Shown here piece after piece: positions 1 through 8,060 of a stretch of DNA of 32,537 nt. Position 1 is the stretch's first letter. The number at the start of each line of letters is the position of its first letter. The DNA is from a candidate division KSB1 bacterium (GTDB lineage: Bacteria > Zhuqueibacterota > JdFR-76 > DREG01), in contig JADFJB010000047.1 of NCBI GenBank assembly GCA_022566355.1, positions 1 through 32,537 on the forward strand. Direction: 5' to 3'. Both the position numbers and the translations under genes were made by a program. The notes beneath the pieces were generated by a model, which saw only the letters and a list, made by a program, of their open reading frames with translations, did not search any database and was not told the origin of the DNA.

Positions 1-394
1 GCCAATTCCCTGTGCCCATTTATTCGATTACAGAAATCCGTTTAATCTGATTTTTGGTCTGAAATCGCGTGAAACCAATCATTTCACCCCGAAGGGGTTC
101 GGCACTGTGAGGAGGCTTGATGGCTATAAATATTTCACTCCTGTCGGAGTTAACCCGGTTGTCACGGGCACTATCTTAATATGAGCCATTTGTAATTTAT
201 GAAAGTTATCATCCATCCGGATTTTCCTGATACCTATGTCTCTTGTCATACCTGCAGATGAGCTGTGTCTCATCCCGATATTTGTGCCATATGGCACAAA
301 TATCGGGATGTCATGTTTATAGCCAATTGGGTTCAAAAAACATGCTAACCCCATCGGGGTGATATTGCATTTTTATTTCAGCACGAAAATCATC
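1..394. repeat. Intergenic block of short palindromic repeats
   Basis: No convincing gene is visible here. The stretch contains several short GC-rich palindromes in AT-rich DNA: CCCCGAAGGGG near 86–96, ACTCCTGTCGGAGT near 137–150 and ACCCCATCGGGGT near 348–360. A TATAGCCA/TGGCTATA pair lies on either side of the 40-bp palindrome at 271–310. These look like REP-type extragenic elements. The 3' end of the block abuts the broken end of the PIN toxin gene, so the repeats may mark the deletion junction. Confidence 0.5.
271..310. repeat. Perfect 40-bp palindrome
   Basis: Positions 271–290 (starting CATCCCGATATTTG) and 291–310 (ending CAAATATCGGGATG) are exact reverse complements with no loop, centred on CATATG. 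Pairing stops at 270/311. It could be a cruciform-forming element, a dimeric operator or the relic of a small mobile element. No gene lies close enough to decide. Confidence 0.85.
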
Positions 395-583
395 CTATGT
401 GAGAGATGTTGAAAACGAAGTGAGAAATGTCATTTCTTCATATTCTAAGAGCATCTCGTTGCTTATATACAGATCATAAACCTCTTTCAAAAGTCTTTGG
501 AAAATCCAGTGATGTTTAGATCGAGAAGAAATTGAAACCAAAAGTACATTCGTATCAAGAACAATCTTTAGTCTATCCTTCAT
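395..583 (-). pseudogene. PIN-domain toxin, truncated at the 3' end
   Basis: The 62-residue reading frame begins with MKDRLKIVLDTNVLL, the first beta strand and first catalytic Asp (the D of LDTNVLL) of PIN-domain ribonucleases of the 'putative toxin, PIN family' type. It continues with LYISNEMLLEYEE, including the second acidic residue. Such toxins run to roughly 130–140 residues. Here the similarity stops after about 50 residues and the frame ends in an unrelated tail next to palindromic repeats. The C-terminal acidic residues (the NDxxF region) are missing, so the nuclease should be inactive. The start overlaps the antitoxin end by 11 nt, which is the normal arrangement of an antitoxin–toxin operon. 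Confidence 0.8.
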
Positions 584-773
584 TCAGCCAAGCTGCCATA
601 TCTTTGTTACTAAGCTTCTTCTGTTCCCAAATTTGATCGGCTGTCTGAATAGCGCGTTCTGCGTAGAATTTTGCCAATAAGTTTTTAAGCGCGGTTAAAT
701 CCTTTTCACTTAAGTCTGTTGAATATAACTTCAAAAGTTCTAACTGCACATTAGATAGTTGTGTATGGCTCAT
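573..773 (-). CDS. Small antitoxin partner of the PIN toxin
   Basis: The 66-residue protein begins MSHTQLSNVQLELLKLYS and ends NKDMAAWLNEG. This pattern fits the short helical antitoxins encoded directly upstream of PIN-family toxins in FCB bacteria and cyanobacteria. GAGGA lies about nine bases before the ATG and works as a ribosome binding site. Translation is coupled to the toxin by an 11-nt overlap. Because the toxin is truncated, this antitoxin is probably an orphan that is still intact. Family assignment is from recall of similar sequences and from the operon layout. Confidence 0.7.
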   Translation of the reverse strand: MSHTQLSNVQLELLKLYSTDLSEKDLTALKNLLAKFYAERAIQTADQIWEQKKLSNKDMAAWLNEG

Positions 774-893
774 ACTTGTTTTTCCTCATACTAGTCAAAC
801 TAAGTTACAGAATTAAATAAAGTGATGCAAAATAATCCTAGCATTGCCAATTTTTCTGAAGTCGAGTAGCATAAAATTTGTTGGAAGTCAGAC

Positions 894-1128
894 TTAGGCA
901 TACATCGGTTCCAATTCTAGCGTCACGAGGATGGTCGGATTGGAGACCAGGCCAAGCTCTGCAACATCCTCTCCTTCCAGATGAAGTTGAACAGCCTCCT
1001 GAAGATTGTGCGTGACTTCATCAAAGAGTAGCCCCTTGAGTGACGACAGAAATTTCCATACATTCGGCTACATATCCCGACTGTTCACCTGGTCGGATAA
1101 CGGCTTTGATGGTGCGTTGTAATTTCAT
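894..1128 (-). pseudogene. HicB-like antitoxin with a one-base frameshift
   Basis: The minus strand from the ATG at 1128 reads MKLQRTIKAVIRPGEQSGYV, then AECMEISVVTQGATL, then hits TGA. In the next frame it continues DEVTHNLQEAVQLHLEGED and ends in LVTLELEPMYA. The join is the HicB-family antitoxin fold: a beta strand start, a 'V.E......QG.T..E...N..EA' core and a C-terminal strand. The run CTTTGATGAAG carries one T too many; CTTGATGAAG would restore the frame. A HicA-like start overlaps the end (ATGCCTAAG), but what follows does not resemble HicA. The pair is therefore dead, unless the extra T is an assembly error. Confidence 0.75.
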
Positions 1129-1367
1129 GTTCCAATACCTTCCTCAAAAATTGATGTCAAGCCTCTAAGTAATGCAAGAAAGTAAAACAAAATCTAGGAA
1201 TAAACAACCTAATGTTAGGTAAGATTATTTAAAAAAGTGCTTAGTCCTTTGCAGAAGTGTCTGTTTATTTTTGCATGAATTATAAATAAAAGATAGTAGC
1301 AAGAAACCTATGCTAAAGAGAAGATTCATCCTCAAACTTCTTACTAAAACAATGTGTCCTAAACCCA

Positions 1368-3002
1368 TTATTCCTCAATCTCAAAATATTTAAACACAGG
1401 ATAGACGACTTTCGCCGTTTTAACATTCTTACTTAATAAGTATTCATCAAAATAATTCCAGGCCACCAGACCATCATCGGATTCCGGTTCCAGCAAGTAA
1501 AAAATAAGATTGGCCAGGGGTTGGGCCAAGTCTACTTTATACGAACCCGGGGGAAATTCCCTGGTTTTATCTGAATATGTGCCCGAAATTGTGGCCATAT
1601 TATGACCCTCGAATTTTCTGGAATTTTGGTCGAATTGTTCGACTGTAAATTCTTCACCAACAGCTCTTACAGCCTTTTGCAATCTTTCAACTTTTACGCC
1701 ATGTCGGCGTAATATTTCTGCAATAGGCTCATTCGATGAAGAAAATAAATATCCTCTTGGCAGCGTGCTTTCCTTTTCGGCTTCAAATTTACTGAAATTT
1801 TGTACGCCTGGCACATCGACAATTTCACCTTTACGCAGATAGTTGATTTCACCATTGCTGTTTGTAAAGGGCTCATATTTATAGGCTCGCAGCGTAAATG
1901 TTTGGTCCATTGCAACCATTTTAAATCGAACCCCTTTCCTGGTTTTTCCGGCATCGTTTAATACTGCTTGAATGGTCGCTTTTTCCGCCTCCTTATTAAT
2001 TTTCATCATGTCGTGACCATATTCGTTTGTGTATTCGATAATCCCCAAAGCAAAAGCATAGACCGAATGGATTCTTTTATAAAATGGATCGTGGGCAAAA
2101 GTTTCGGAAAGGATCGCCATTTTATTTCGTAATCCGAACTGGTTAACCAGGTAGCGGGGATGATGATTGTAGGTTCGCCAGGTTTTTGGCGGCCAACCTT
2201 GTCTTATGCGAAAACCACCATACAAGTACATATCCAGGTTGAACTTGTTTTTGATTTGCTTTGTGATTTCCGGCAGCATTGTATTCATTGTATAGTCCGA
2301 AGTGGATGGAAAACCGGCGCTATGATAACTTGGCGCATAGGTTAATGAATAACCATGCCAGCTGCCGTTTGTGGTGTGCAGATCGACGAAGAGTTCCGGA
2401 TCCCATTTTAGGATGACGTTTTTCATGAGCCCCTGGGTCTCGAGAGCCTCGAGCTTCATGCCATCGCGGTTTAGATCAAAACCCTGGCCGTTAGCCCGGC
2501 TGCCTGCCAACTTTGGACTGCCCGCTTGTGAGCGGCGGTTGCCCTCAGCCATTTTATCATTACCATCCGAATTATAAATGGGTGTTATCAATAAAATTTG
2601 ATTGGATAACAAATCTTTCTTGTCGCCAAACAGGATTTCCCGCATGAGAATCATCAGCGCTTCTTTGCCTTCAACCTCACCGCCATGGATATTACCCTGG
2701 AGATAGATAACCGGTTTGCCGGATGCATCGGCTTCTGCCGGTGAAGTTATTTTAGGATTTGCTAAAACCAGCATTGGCACGGCTCGTCCTTCCAAACTCG
2801 TAGCGATTGTTTCCACATGCACCAGGGGGCTTTTTGTTTTTGCAGCATTCACAAATTTCATCACATCTTTATGAGTAGATGTTTGAGTATAATTTGTCTT
2901 TTCCGGGATGGTTATGAATTCCTCACTCCATTGGAAAGCATAAACATTGGAAAATAGGTTTGAGATTGTTAACATCAAAATAAAGTTTTTCATAACTCGC
3001 AT
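1368..3002 (-). CDS. Secreted M14-family zinc carboxypeptidase
   Basis: The 544-residue protein is likely exported and cleaves C-terminal or related amide bonds in peptides, using one zinc ion. Residues 1–22 form a signal peptide ending SNVYA. The zinc ligands are H106 and E109 in NIHGGEVEG and H209 in DLHTTNG. DLNRDG at about 176–181 is the substrate-carboxylate-binding motif, and E300 in LSETFAHD is the expected catalytic glutamate. The C-terminal ~200 residues are not recognised but are typical of the larger M14 enzymes in this group. GAGGGT upstream of the ATG supports the start at 3002; a Met at codon 4 is an alternative. It is a single gene on the minus strand with no obvious operon partner. 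Substrate unknown. Confidence 0.9.
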   Translation of the reverse strand: MRVMKNFILMLTISNLFSNVYAFQWSEEFITIPEKTNYTQTSTHKDVMKFVNAAKTKSPLVHVETIATSLEGRAVPMLVLANPKITSPAEADASGKPVIYLQGNIHGGEVEGKEALMILMREILFGDKKDLLSNQILLITPIYNSDGNDKMAEGNRRSQAGSPKLAGSRANGQGFDLNRDGMKLEALETQGLMKNVILKWDPELFVDLHTTNGSWHGYSLTYAPSYHSAGFPSTSDYTMNTMLPEITKQIKNKFNLDMYLYGGFRIRQGWPPKTWRTYNHHPRYLVNQFGLRNKMAILSETFAHDPFYKRIHSVYAFALGIIEYTNEYGHDMMKINKEAEKATIQAVLNDAGKTRKGVRFKMVAMDQTFTLRAYKYEPFTNSNGEINYLRKGEIVDVPGVQNFSKFEAEKESTLPRGYLFSSSNEPIAEILRRHGVKVERLQKAVRAVGEEFTVEQFDQNSRKFEGHNMATISGTYSDKTREFPPGSYKVDLAQPLANLIFYLLEPESDDGLVAWNYFDEYLLSKNVKTAKVVYPVFKYFEIEE

Positions 3003-3258
3003 AATGTACCCTCGTTATTAGAATTTCAATGTGTATTAATTTCGATGATCTATTCATAGCGCAAGCTTAATGCTGCCAAACAAAATTTAAAACTTTGGTA
3101 AAAAAACAGAGTTTTTAGAAGAAAGCGAAAACGGTGTATTTTATTAAAATAGGTTTGTTAAAGATAAATGTATACTTATTTCTAAAATCGTTTTTCGGCC
3201 TGGTGGTTAAAATTGAAGAATACCAAATAATTTAAAGGATTAGCAGAACTTCAGTTAA

Positions 3259-3424
3259 CAGTCCCAGTAGGGACAAAATATTTATAGCAGCCATTCTACA
3301 AGAAAAATAGCATAGTCCCGTAGGGACGGAATAATAAACACTTGGCATCTTATATCTCGTCCTTACAGGACTTTAACGGGACCAAAGGAATAGAATTGTT
3401 ACAAATATAGTATCCCTACGGGAT
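3259..3424. repeat. Cluster of four imperfect palindromes (TCCC..GGGA type)
   Basis: Four small palindromes occur in 166 bases: GTCCCAGTAGGGAC (3261–3274), GTCCCGTAGGGAC (3315–3327), GTCCTTACAGGAC (3359–3371) and ATCCCTACGGGAT (3412–3424). They sit in AT-rich non-coding DNA within the 639-base gap 3003–3641, where no gene is visible. They resemble REP-like extragenic repeats. Confidence 0.7.
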
Positions 3425-3571
3425 TGAAATCGAGATAAAATATTTTAAGAATTAAAACAACGATATGCTACGCATTATTAGGATGAACCATTTTTATACT
3501 ACTTGAAATTTATTAGTTAAACCTGATCTATTCATGAATTATAGAATTAAGCTTGAAGTTTCAAAAGTGTC

Positions 3572-3591
3572 ATCCCGTCGCACAACGGGAT
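3572..3591. repeat. Small hairpin upstream of the 3642 gene
   Basis: ATCCCGT (3572–3578) pairs with ACGGGAT (3585–3591) around a six-base loop, about 50 bases upstream of the next start codon. It may be one more member of the nearby palindromic repeat family, or a terminator or leader hairpin for the 3642 gene. Confidence 0.4.
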
Positions 3592-3641
3592 CTATTTTAT
3601 TTCGTTTTCTTTAATCTATTGGAGATATTAGAAGGAAAAAA

Positions 3642-3905
3642 ATGCATATCGTTACTAGCAAAGAAGTTGCTCAAAAATTGTCAGATTACTTACATCATAA
3701 GATTAAACTTAATGAGCTAGTGGATTGGGCTGAAAATATGATTCAGGAAAATGATTTCGAAAAAGAGAATTTCAACAATATACGTGATATTTTGGCTAAG
3801 TTAGGTTTTGCCGATGTTCGGGCTTTTGGTTTAAACTGGGAAGACTGCGAACGTTTTCTCAACCAACTAGGCTATAAGCTTAAGCTGGAGGTAGTCGAAA
3901 ATTAA
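3642..3905 (+). CDS. Small conserved-type protein of unknown function
   Basis: The protein has 87 residues, starting MHIVTSKEVAQKLSDYLHHK and containing a DVRAFGLNWEDCERFLNQLGY core. It is predicted all-helical, acidic and soluble, with no signal peptide or membrane segment. AGAAGG is placed a few bases before the ATG. Small proteins of this look often lie beside toxin genes, and similar genes in related genomes may be antitoxin-like, but no partner toxin is next to it here. The downstream gene is convergent, with stops ten bases apart. I do not assign a function. Confidence 0.65.
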   Translation: MHIVTSKEVAQKLSDYLHHKIKLNELVDWAENMIQENDFEKENFNNIRDILAKLGFADVRAFGLNWEDCERFLNQLGYKLKLEVVEN

Positions 3906-3914
3906 TTTGCTGTT

Positions 3915-5501
3915 CTAATCCTCTCGATTTATTCTTCTCCTCCTCCGAATCGCCTCAAGCCTCATCCAATCTTTAGCATTGTCATTCCGATCAACGGTAT
4001 CCTGGTCGATTGAATGATCTGTACCACCACTGTGGCGAATCACTTCGTAAATGGGTGTCCAAACCCGCCCGATTCGATAATTCTCGCTGATCTTCAAAAC
4101 CATTTCATAATCCTCGCCATAGTTGCGGGAATATGGAATGTCATTCACACTAAACCAGCCCATTTCTTTTAGGACCTTAATATGAGCAGCCCTGGGCGCT
4201 CCGGCGCCATTTATCCGCAGTAAGTTATTTCGGCCGTTTTCTTCTGTCCACTCGTCATGTGTAACAACCGGGATATCCTCGCGTCTGAAAAATCGGCCGT
4301 CATCCTCTTTTTGCCAGACTTCGTATGAACCGATGACCATGCCAATGTGCGGATCAGAGTCGAAGATTTCTATCAACTTCTCGATCGCATCAGGTTTCAG
4401 GCGATCATCAGAATCCAGCTGCACATAATATTTTCCTTTTGCCGCATTCAGTCCGCTGTTCAAACATAAGCCGATGTTATTTATGTCATGAACAATCAGT
4501 CTAACCGGTTGTAAATCCGGATTAAAATTCTCACCACCCGACTGGTAGGATTTCACAACTTCGATGGTCGGGTCTTGCTCTCCGCCATTTACGACAATGA
4601 TGGTTTCAACATTCCGCACGCTTTGCTGCTGCACGCTTTCGATCGCTGTTCCAATAAATTCGGGCCGGTTGTTAACCGGGATAATCACACTGGCGATACA
4701 GTTTTGAAATTCCAATTCTTCAGCAGAAGTATATTCCACTATTTTATAGAACTCACCCGGTGGCAGGTAAGAATGAATTCTTTTGAGATGGTCGGTGACG
4801 ATCTGCTCCATCTCAAGCTGAATTTCTTTTCCACTCAATAAGTAATCGAAAACGTTGTGCTCTTTTGCCATTTCTTCGACAGTATAAAGAGAGCCATTGG
4901 TTCGATTACTGATTAAAACCAACTCAGCTTGCGAAGATATTTTCAGTCGTAAATCATACAGGAATCCGTGTTTATATTTTTGTGAAAGTCCATCGGTGTT
5001 TTCGAATACTTCTTTCGAAATGAAGAAAACCCGGCCAAAATCCATGTTGTCCCGGACTCTTCCCTCGTGAAAAGGGAGTAAATGCTGTTCTTTCTGGTCG
5101 CCGTTTGGAGAAATGACATCGTAATCCCCATAAAACAACCCCGCATTGGGCTGTCGTTCAGCTGACCATTTAAATTGTGCCAGTGAACTTTTCCGCAAAA
5201 AAACAGGCGCTGTTTCATTTTTAATGTATAGGAAATACCGGGTTTTGATTTGAGATATGGCCGAAGCCAGGTTTTGATTGAAATCCTTATTTGTGTGAAT
5301 CTGGCATGGAATTCCTGAGGTTTTCGCCATTTGTTCCAGTTCGTTTGCAATCAACTTATCGGAGCAACAATTGATCAAAATAATTTCGTCCGGTAGATCG
5401 CTTTGGAGAAGGATACTTTTAAAACTTTCTAAGAGCTTTTTTTTTGAATAGAGTAATGGATCAGGGATCGGGAATAGAACAGCAGCTTCAACTTTTGTCA
5501 T
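3915..5501 (-). CDS. GT2 family glycosyltransferase with two GT-A-like halves
   Basis: The protein transfers a sugar from a nucleotide-sugar donor to an unknown acceptor, probably in polysaccharide or glycoprotein synthesis. The C-terminal half (about 275–500) is a canonical GT2 domain: SVIIPVNNRPEFIGTAIESV, then YYVQLDSDDRLKPDAIE, whose DSD is the metal/UDP-binding DxD. The ED of NYGEDYEMVL is a likely catalytic-base position. The N-terminal half (about 5–220) also looks like a GT-A fold ('LLESFKSILLQSDLPDEIIL'), but its DxD is not obvious, so it may be degenerate. An ATG at 5516 would add five residues. GGAG at 5508–5511 is placed correctly for the ATG at 5501, so I use that start. No other glycan genes are nearby. 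Soluble, no membrane segment seen. Confidence 0.85.
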   Translation of the reverse strand: MTKVEAAVLFPIPDPLLYSKKKLLESFKSILLQSDLPDEIILINCCSDKLIANELEQMAKTSGIPCQIHTNKDFNQNLASAISQIKTRYFLYIKNETAPVFLRKSSLAQFKWSAERQPNAGLFYGDYDVISPNGDQKEQHLLPFHEGRVRDNMDFGRVFFISKEVFENTDGLSQKYKHGFLYDLRLKISSQAELVLISNRTNGSLYTVEEMAKEHNVFDYLLSGKEIQLEMEQIVTDHLKRIHSYLPPGEFYKIVEYTSAEELEFQNCIASVIIPVNNRPEFIGTAIESVQQQSVRNVETIIVVNGGEQDPTIEVVKSYQSGGENFNPDLQPVRLIVHDINNIGLCLNSGLNAAKGKYYVQLDSDDRLKPDAIEKLIEIFDSDPHIGMVIGSYEVWQKEDDGRFFRREDIPVVTHDEWTEENGRNNLLRINGAGAPRAAHIKVLKEMGWFSVNDIPYSRNYGEDYEMVLKISENYRIGRVWTPIYEVIRHSGGTDHSIDQDTVDRNDNAKDWMRLEAIRRRRRINRED

Positions 5502-5718
5502 GCAAAACTCCGTCATTTTTTGAAGTAAACACTATTCGGTAAAGTAAAGATATTTTTTTAACGGAGCAAATATATGGCTAGGTAATCTGACTAGCAAACA
5601 AAATTTAAATTGTTTTTTATCTTTACTTATCATAAGGCCGAGAGACTTGTTTTTGTGAAATTAATGAGTTAAATTTTTTACCTCAAACTTTTTATTAAAC
5701 AATTGTTCCGGAGGATTG

Positions 5719-7182
5719 ATGTCGGTTAATATACTGGAATTTAACCCATTATACTTATGGAAACATTTTGACGAGATCAGAAAAATACCCCGCCCTTCGA
5801 AAAAAGAAAAAGCAATTGGAGATTATGTTGTTTCCATTGCTAAAGCGTATGGCTACGAATACGATCGTGATGAAATAGGTACGATCGTTATTCGAGTTCC
5901 GGCTTCCCCGGGATGCGAATCTGCGAATATTGTCATTTTGCAAAGTCATCTGGATATGGTATGTGAGAAAAACAGCGATGTAGAATTTGATTTTGACAAT
6001 GATGCCATCCAATTAAGACAAGAGGGCGATTGGTTATATGCCCAGGGAACTACACTGGGATCCGATAACGGTATCGGGGTAGCTGCATTGTTGGCTGCAA
6101 TGGATGATCCCAAATTGGTCCATGGTCCGTTAGAATTATTATTTACAATAGATGAAGAAACAGGTCTCACCGGGGCGGCGGAACTTCGAACAGATTTTCT
6201 CAAGGGTAAAACCCTGATCAATCTTGATTCCGAAGAAGAAGGAAACTTTTCCATAGGATGTGCCGGTGGCGCAGATACAAGAATCAGGCTTACTTTGAGC
6301 CAGGTCACACCCAAGCCAGGCCGGTTTATACGAGTGCTGTTAAGTGGTTTCAAAGGTGGACATTCGGGTATTGATATTAATAAAAATCGCGCCAATACTA
6401 TAAAATTACTTGCCAGAATTTTATGGGAAACCAGCCGGAAAGTTGATTTTCGTCTTGCAAACTTTCATGGTGGAAATGCTCACAATGCGATTCCCCGGGA
6501 GGCATTAGCAGACCTATGGGTTTCGAAAGACGACAACTCGAATTTGCGGGAAAATTTAGAAGAATCCTTTAAACAGATCAACCTGGAATACAAATCAGTG
6601 GAAAGCGCTGGTGGCATTACAATCAAAGATATTGAAGAGCCTCATGAAAAAGTGTTGGATGAACAAACTCAAAAAACTGTGCTGAATTTTTTATATGCTT
6701 TACCGCATGGTGTGCAAAAAATGTCGGCGGATATTCCCGGTTTGGTAGAAACCTCGGTCAATCTTGCTACCATTCGTTTGCAAGAAGGTACAATCAATAT
6801 TCTGATGAGCGCGCGCAGTTCGGTAACCCCGGCTTTAAAAGCCACCGGTGACCGGCTGGAAGCTTTTGCGGATTTGGCTGGAGCGGAAGTCGAGCGTGAA
6901 CCTGGCTACCCTGGCTGGACGCCTAACCTGGATTCCTATGTATTACAAGTGGCTAAAACCTGCTATAAAAATCTAGCCGGTAAAGAACCTGTTGTGGAAG
7001 CCATCCATGCAGGATTGGAATGCGGCATCATCGGTGAGAAATTTCCCGGAATGGATATGATTTCTATTGGCCCGCAAATAGAACATCCGCACTCTCCCGA
7101 TGAGCGGGTTCACATTTCTTCCGTGGAGCGTTTTTGGGATTTACTAAAATCGATGTTGGAAAATTTGGTAAGTCAAAAATAG
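5719..7182 (+). CDS. pepD: Aminoacyl-histidine dipeptidase (M20 family)
   Basis: This is a cytosolic di-zinc dipeptidase that hydrolyses Xaa-His and other dipeptides. It has 487 residues, the usual PepD length. The M20 metal site is complete: H77 and D79 in SHLDM, D116 in GSDNGIG, E146/E147 in DEETGL, D170 in NLDSEEEG, and the C-terminal His in QIEHPHSPDE. The middle portion is the dimerisation lid with GGHSG and HGGNAHNAIPREA. GGAGG at 5710–5714 fits the ATG at 5719; a TTG three bases earlier is too close to that site. It is a single gene. No defects seen. Confidence 0.93.
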   Translation: MSVNILEFNPLYLWKHFDEIRKIPRPSKKEKAIGDYVVSIAKAYGYEYDRDEIGTIVIRVPASPGCESANIVILQSHLDMVCEKNSDVEFDFDNDAIQLRQEGDWLYAQGTTLGSDNGIGVAALLAAMDDPKLVHGPLELLFTIDEETGLTGAAELRTDFLKGKTLINLDSEEEGNFSIGCAGGADTRIRLTLSQVTPKPGRFIRVLLSGFKGGHSGIDINKNRANTIKLLARILWETSRKVDFRLANFHGGNAHNAIPREALADLWVSKDDNSNLRENLEESFKQINLEYKSVESAGGITIKDIEEPHEKVLDEQTQKTVLNFLYALPHGVQKMSADIPGLVETSVNLATIRLQEGTINILMSARSSVTPALKATGDRLEAFADLAGAEVEREPGYPGWTPNLDSYVLQVAKTCYKNLAGKEPVVEAIHAGLECGIIGEKFPGMDMISIGPQIEHPHSPDERVHISSVERFWDLLKSMLENLVSQK

Positions 7183-7402
7183 TAGCCTGATTTTTTGATC
7201 TCTCCGGAAAAAAGAGGGCTCTGGCAAAAACCAACCTTACTTTAAGGCATGGAAAAATTCCGGTCGTTAATCAATTTGTAACCTCCAAATAAATTTTTTT
7301 ATTTATACTTGGGGAATCCGCTTGTCTTGCACAAAGACCACAAATTATCAATTAAAAACCAATTCGAATATAAATAAATCTTTTGCAACTTATGACGATT
7401 TA

Positions 7403-7426
7403 TTGTACAATAACCACGTACAATAA
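7403..7426 (+). promoter_or_regulatory. Operator-like site of the YefM/YoeB-type operon
   Basis: TTGTACAA (7403–7410) is palindromic. GTACAATAA occurs twice in direct orientation (7405–7413 and 7418–7426), 13 bases apart, just before the antitoxin start at 7440. In Escherichia coli the YefM–YoeB complex represses its own operon at adjacent palindromes with a TGTACA core, so the same autoregulation is inferred here. Confidence 0.6.
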
Positions 7427-7439
7427 TTACGAGGCAGAC

Positions 7440-7727
7440 ATGGCTATAAATACAACATATTCCAAGGCTCGGGCAAATCTATCAGAGCTTTGTAACAAGG
7501 TATCTGAAAATAAAGAGATTGTCTTAATCAATCGCCGCAACGCCGAAGATGTAGCTCTTATAGCAGCATCCGAACTATCAAGCCTAATGGAAACCGCTCA
7601 TCTTTTACGTTCACCAAGGAATGCACAGCGGCTTTTAACTGCGTTGAATCGGGCGCTTGATCGAACCGAATCGCCAAAATCTATAAATGAGCTCATGAAA
7701 GAAATCGGCCTTGACAAGAAAGATTAA
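7440..7727 (+). CDS. YefM/Phd-family antitoxin
   Basis: The antitoxin neutralises the YoeB-type toxin encoded downstream and, with it, represses the operon. The 95-residue protein begins MAINTTYSKARANLSELCNK and continues IVLINRRNAEDVALIAASEL. This is the N-terminal dimerisation and DNA-binding fold of Phd/YefM, whose usual length is about 80–95. The C-terminal tail (LNRALDRTESPKSINELMKE) is the flexible toxin-binding part. An upstream TTG at 7383 would add 19 residues and would run through the operator, so the ATG at 7440 preceded by GAGG is preferred. Its end overlaps the toxin start by 17 nt. Confidence 0.88.
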   Translation: MAINTTYSKARANLSELCNKVSENKEIVLINRRNAEDVALIAASELSSLMETAHLLRSPRNAQRLLTALNRALDRTESPKSINELMKEIGLDKKD

Positions 7728-8010
7728 GCAGGATGTCAAAGGATCAAAGCAAGCACGAGATGCTGTTTTTCATTCAGAATTTAGAGAAGATTTATTATAT
7801 TGGGTTAAAGCGGATCGCAAAATCGTTTTGCGAGTATTTACTTTAATTGAAGCGATCATGAGGGATCCGTTCAAGGGTATTGGCAAACCCGAACCATTAA
7901 AATACATGGTTTCAGGAACATGGTCGAGAAGACTAACACAAGAGCATAGACTCGTTTGTTTTGTTAGTGAAGATAGAATTGATTTCCTGCAAACAAGATA
8001 TCATTATTAA
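7711..8010 (+). CDS. YoeB/Txe-family mRNA-interferase toxin
   Basis: This is a ribosome-dependent endoribonuclease toxin. The sequence matches E. coli YoeB closely in the C-terminal 84 residues: DPFKGIGKPEPLKY, then GTWSRRLTQEHRLV, ending RYHY. The catalytic residues of YoeB correspond to E61, R80, H98 and Y99 here, so the toxin looks intact. There is no in-frame ATG. The TTG at 7711 overlaps the antitoxin end and adds about 15 N-terminal residues compared with E. coli YoeB. Coupled translation from the antitoxin would keep toxin output low. Confidence 0.9.
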   Translation: MTRKIKQDVKGSKQARDAVFHSEFREDLLYWVKADRKIVLRVFTLIEAIMRDPFKGIGKPEPLKYMVSGTWSRRLTQEHRLVCFVSEDRIDFLQTRYHY

Positions 8011-8060
8011 GATTTAAGAGGAATTTTCTGAATCAGTATTTGAATGAACGACCAGTTGAT

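Noticed and set aside
124-354. 76-codon minus-strand frame over the first palindromic block
   Set aside because: It runs straight through the 40-bp palindrome and other repeats, resembles nothing and lacks a ribosome site.
5679-5711. Possible fourth ECF-type promoter before pepD (CAAACTTTTTATT...AATTG)
   Set aside because: The –35-like box is present, but the second box reads AATTGTTCC instead of AATTGTAATTC and the spacing is one base short, so I do not count it.
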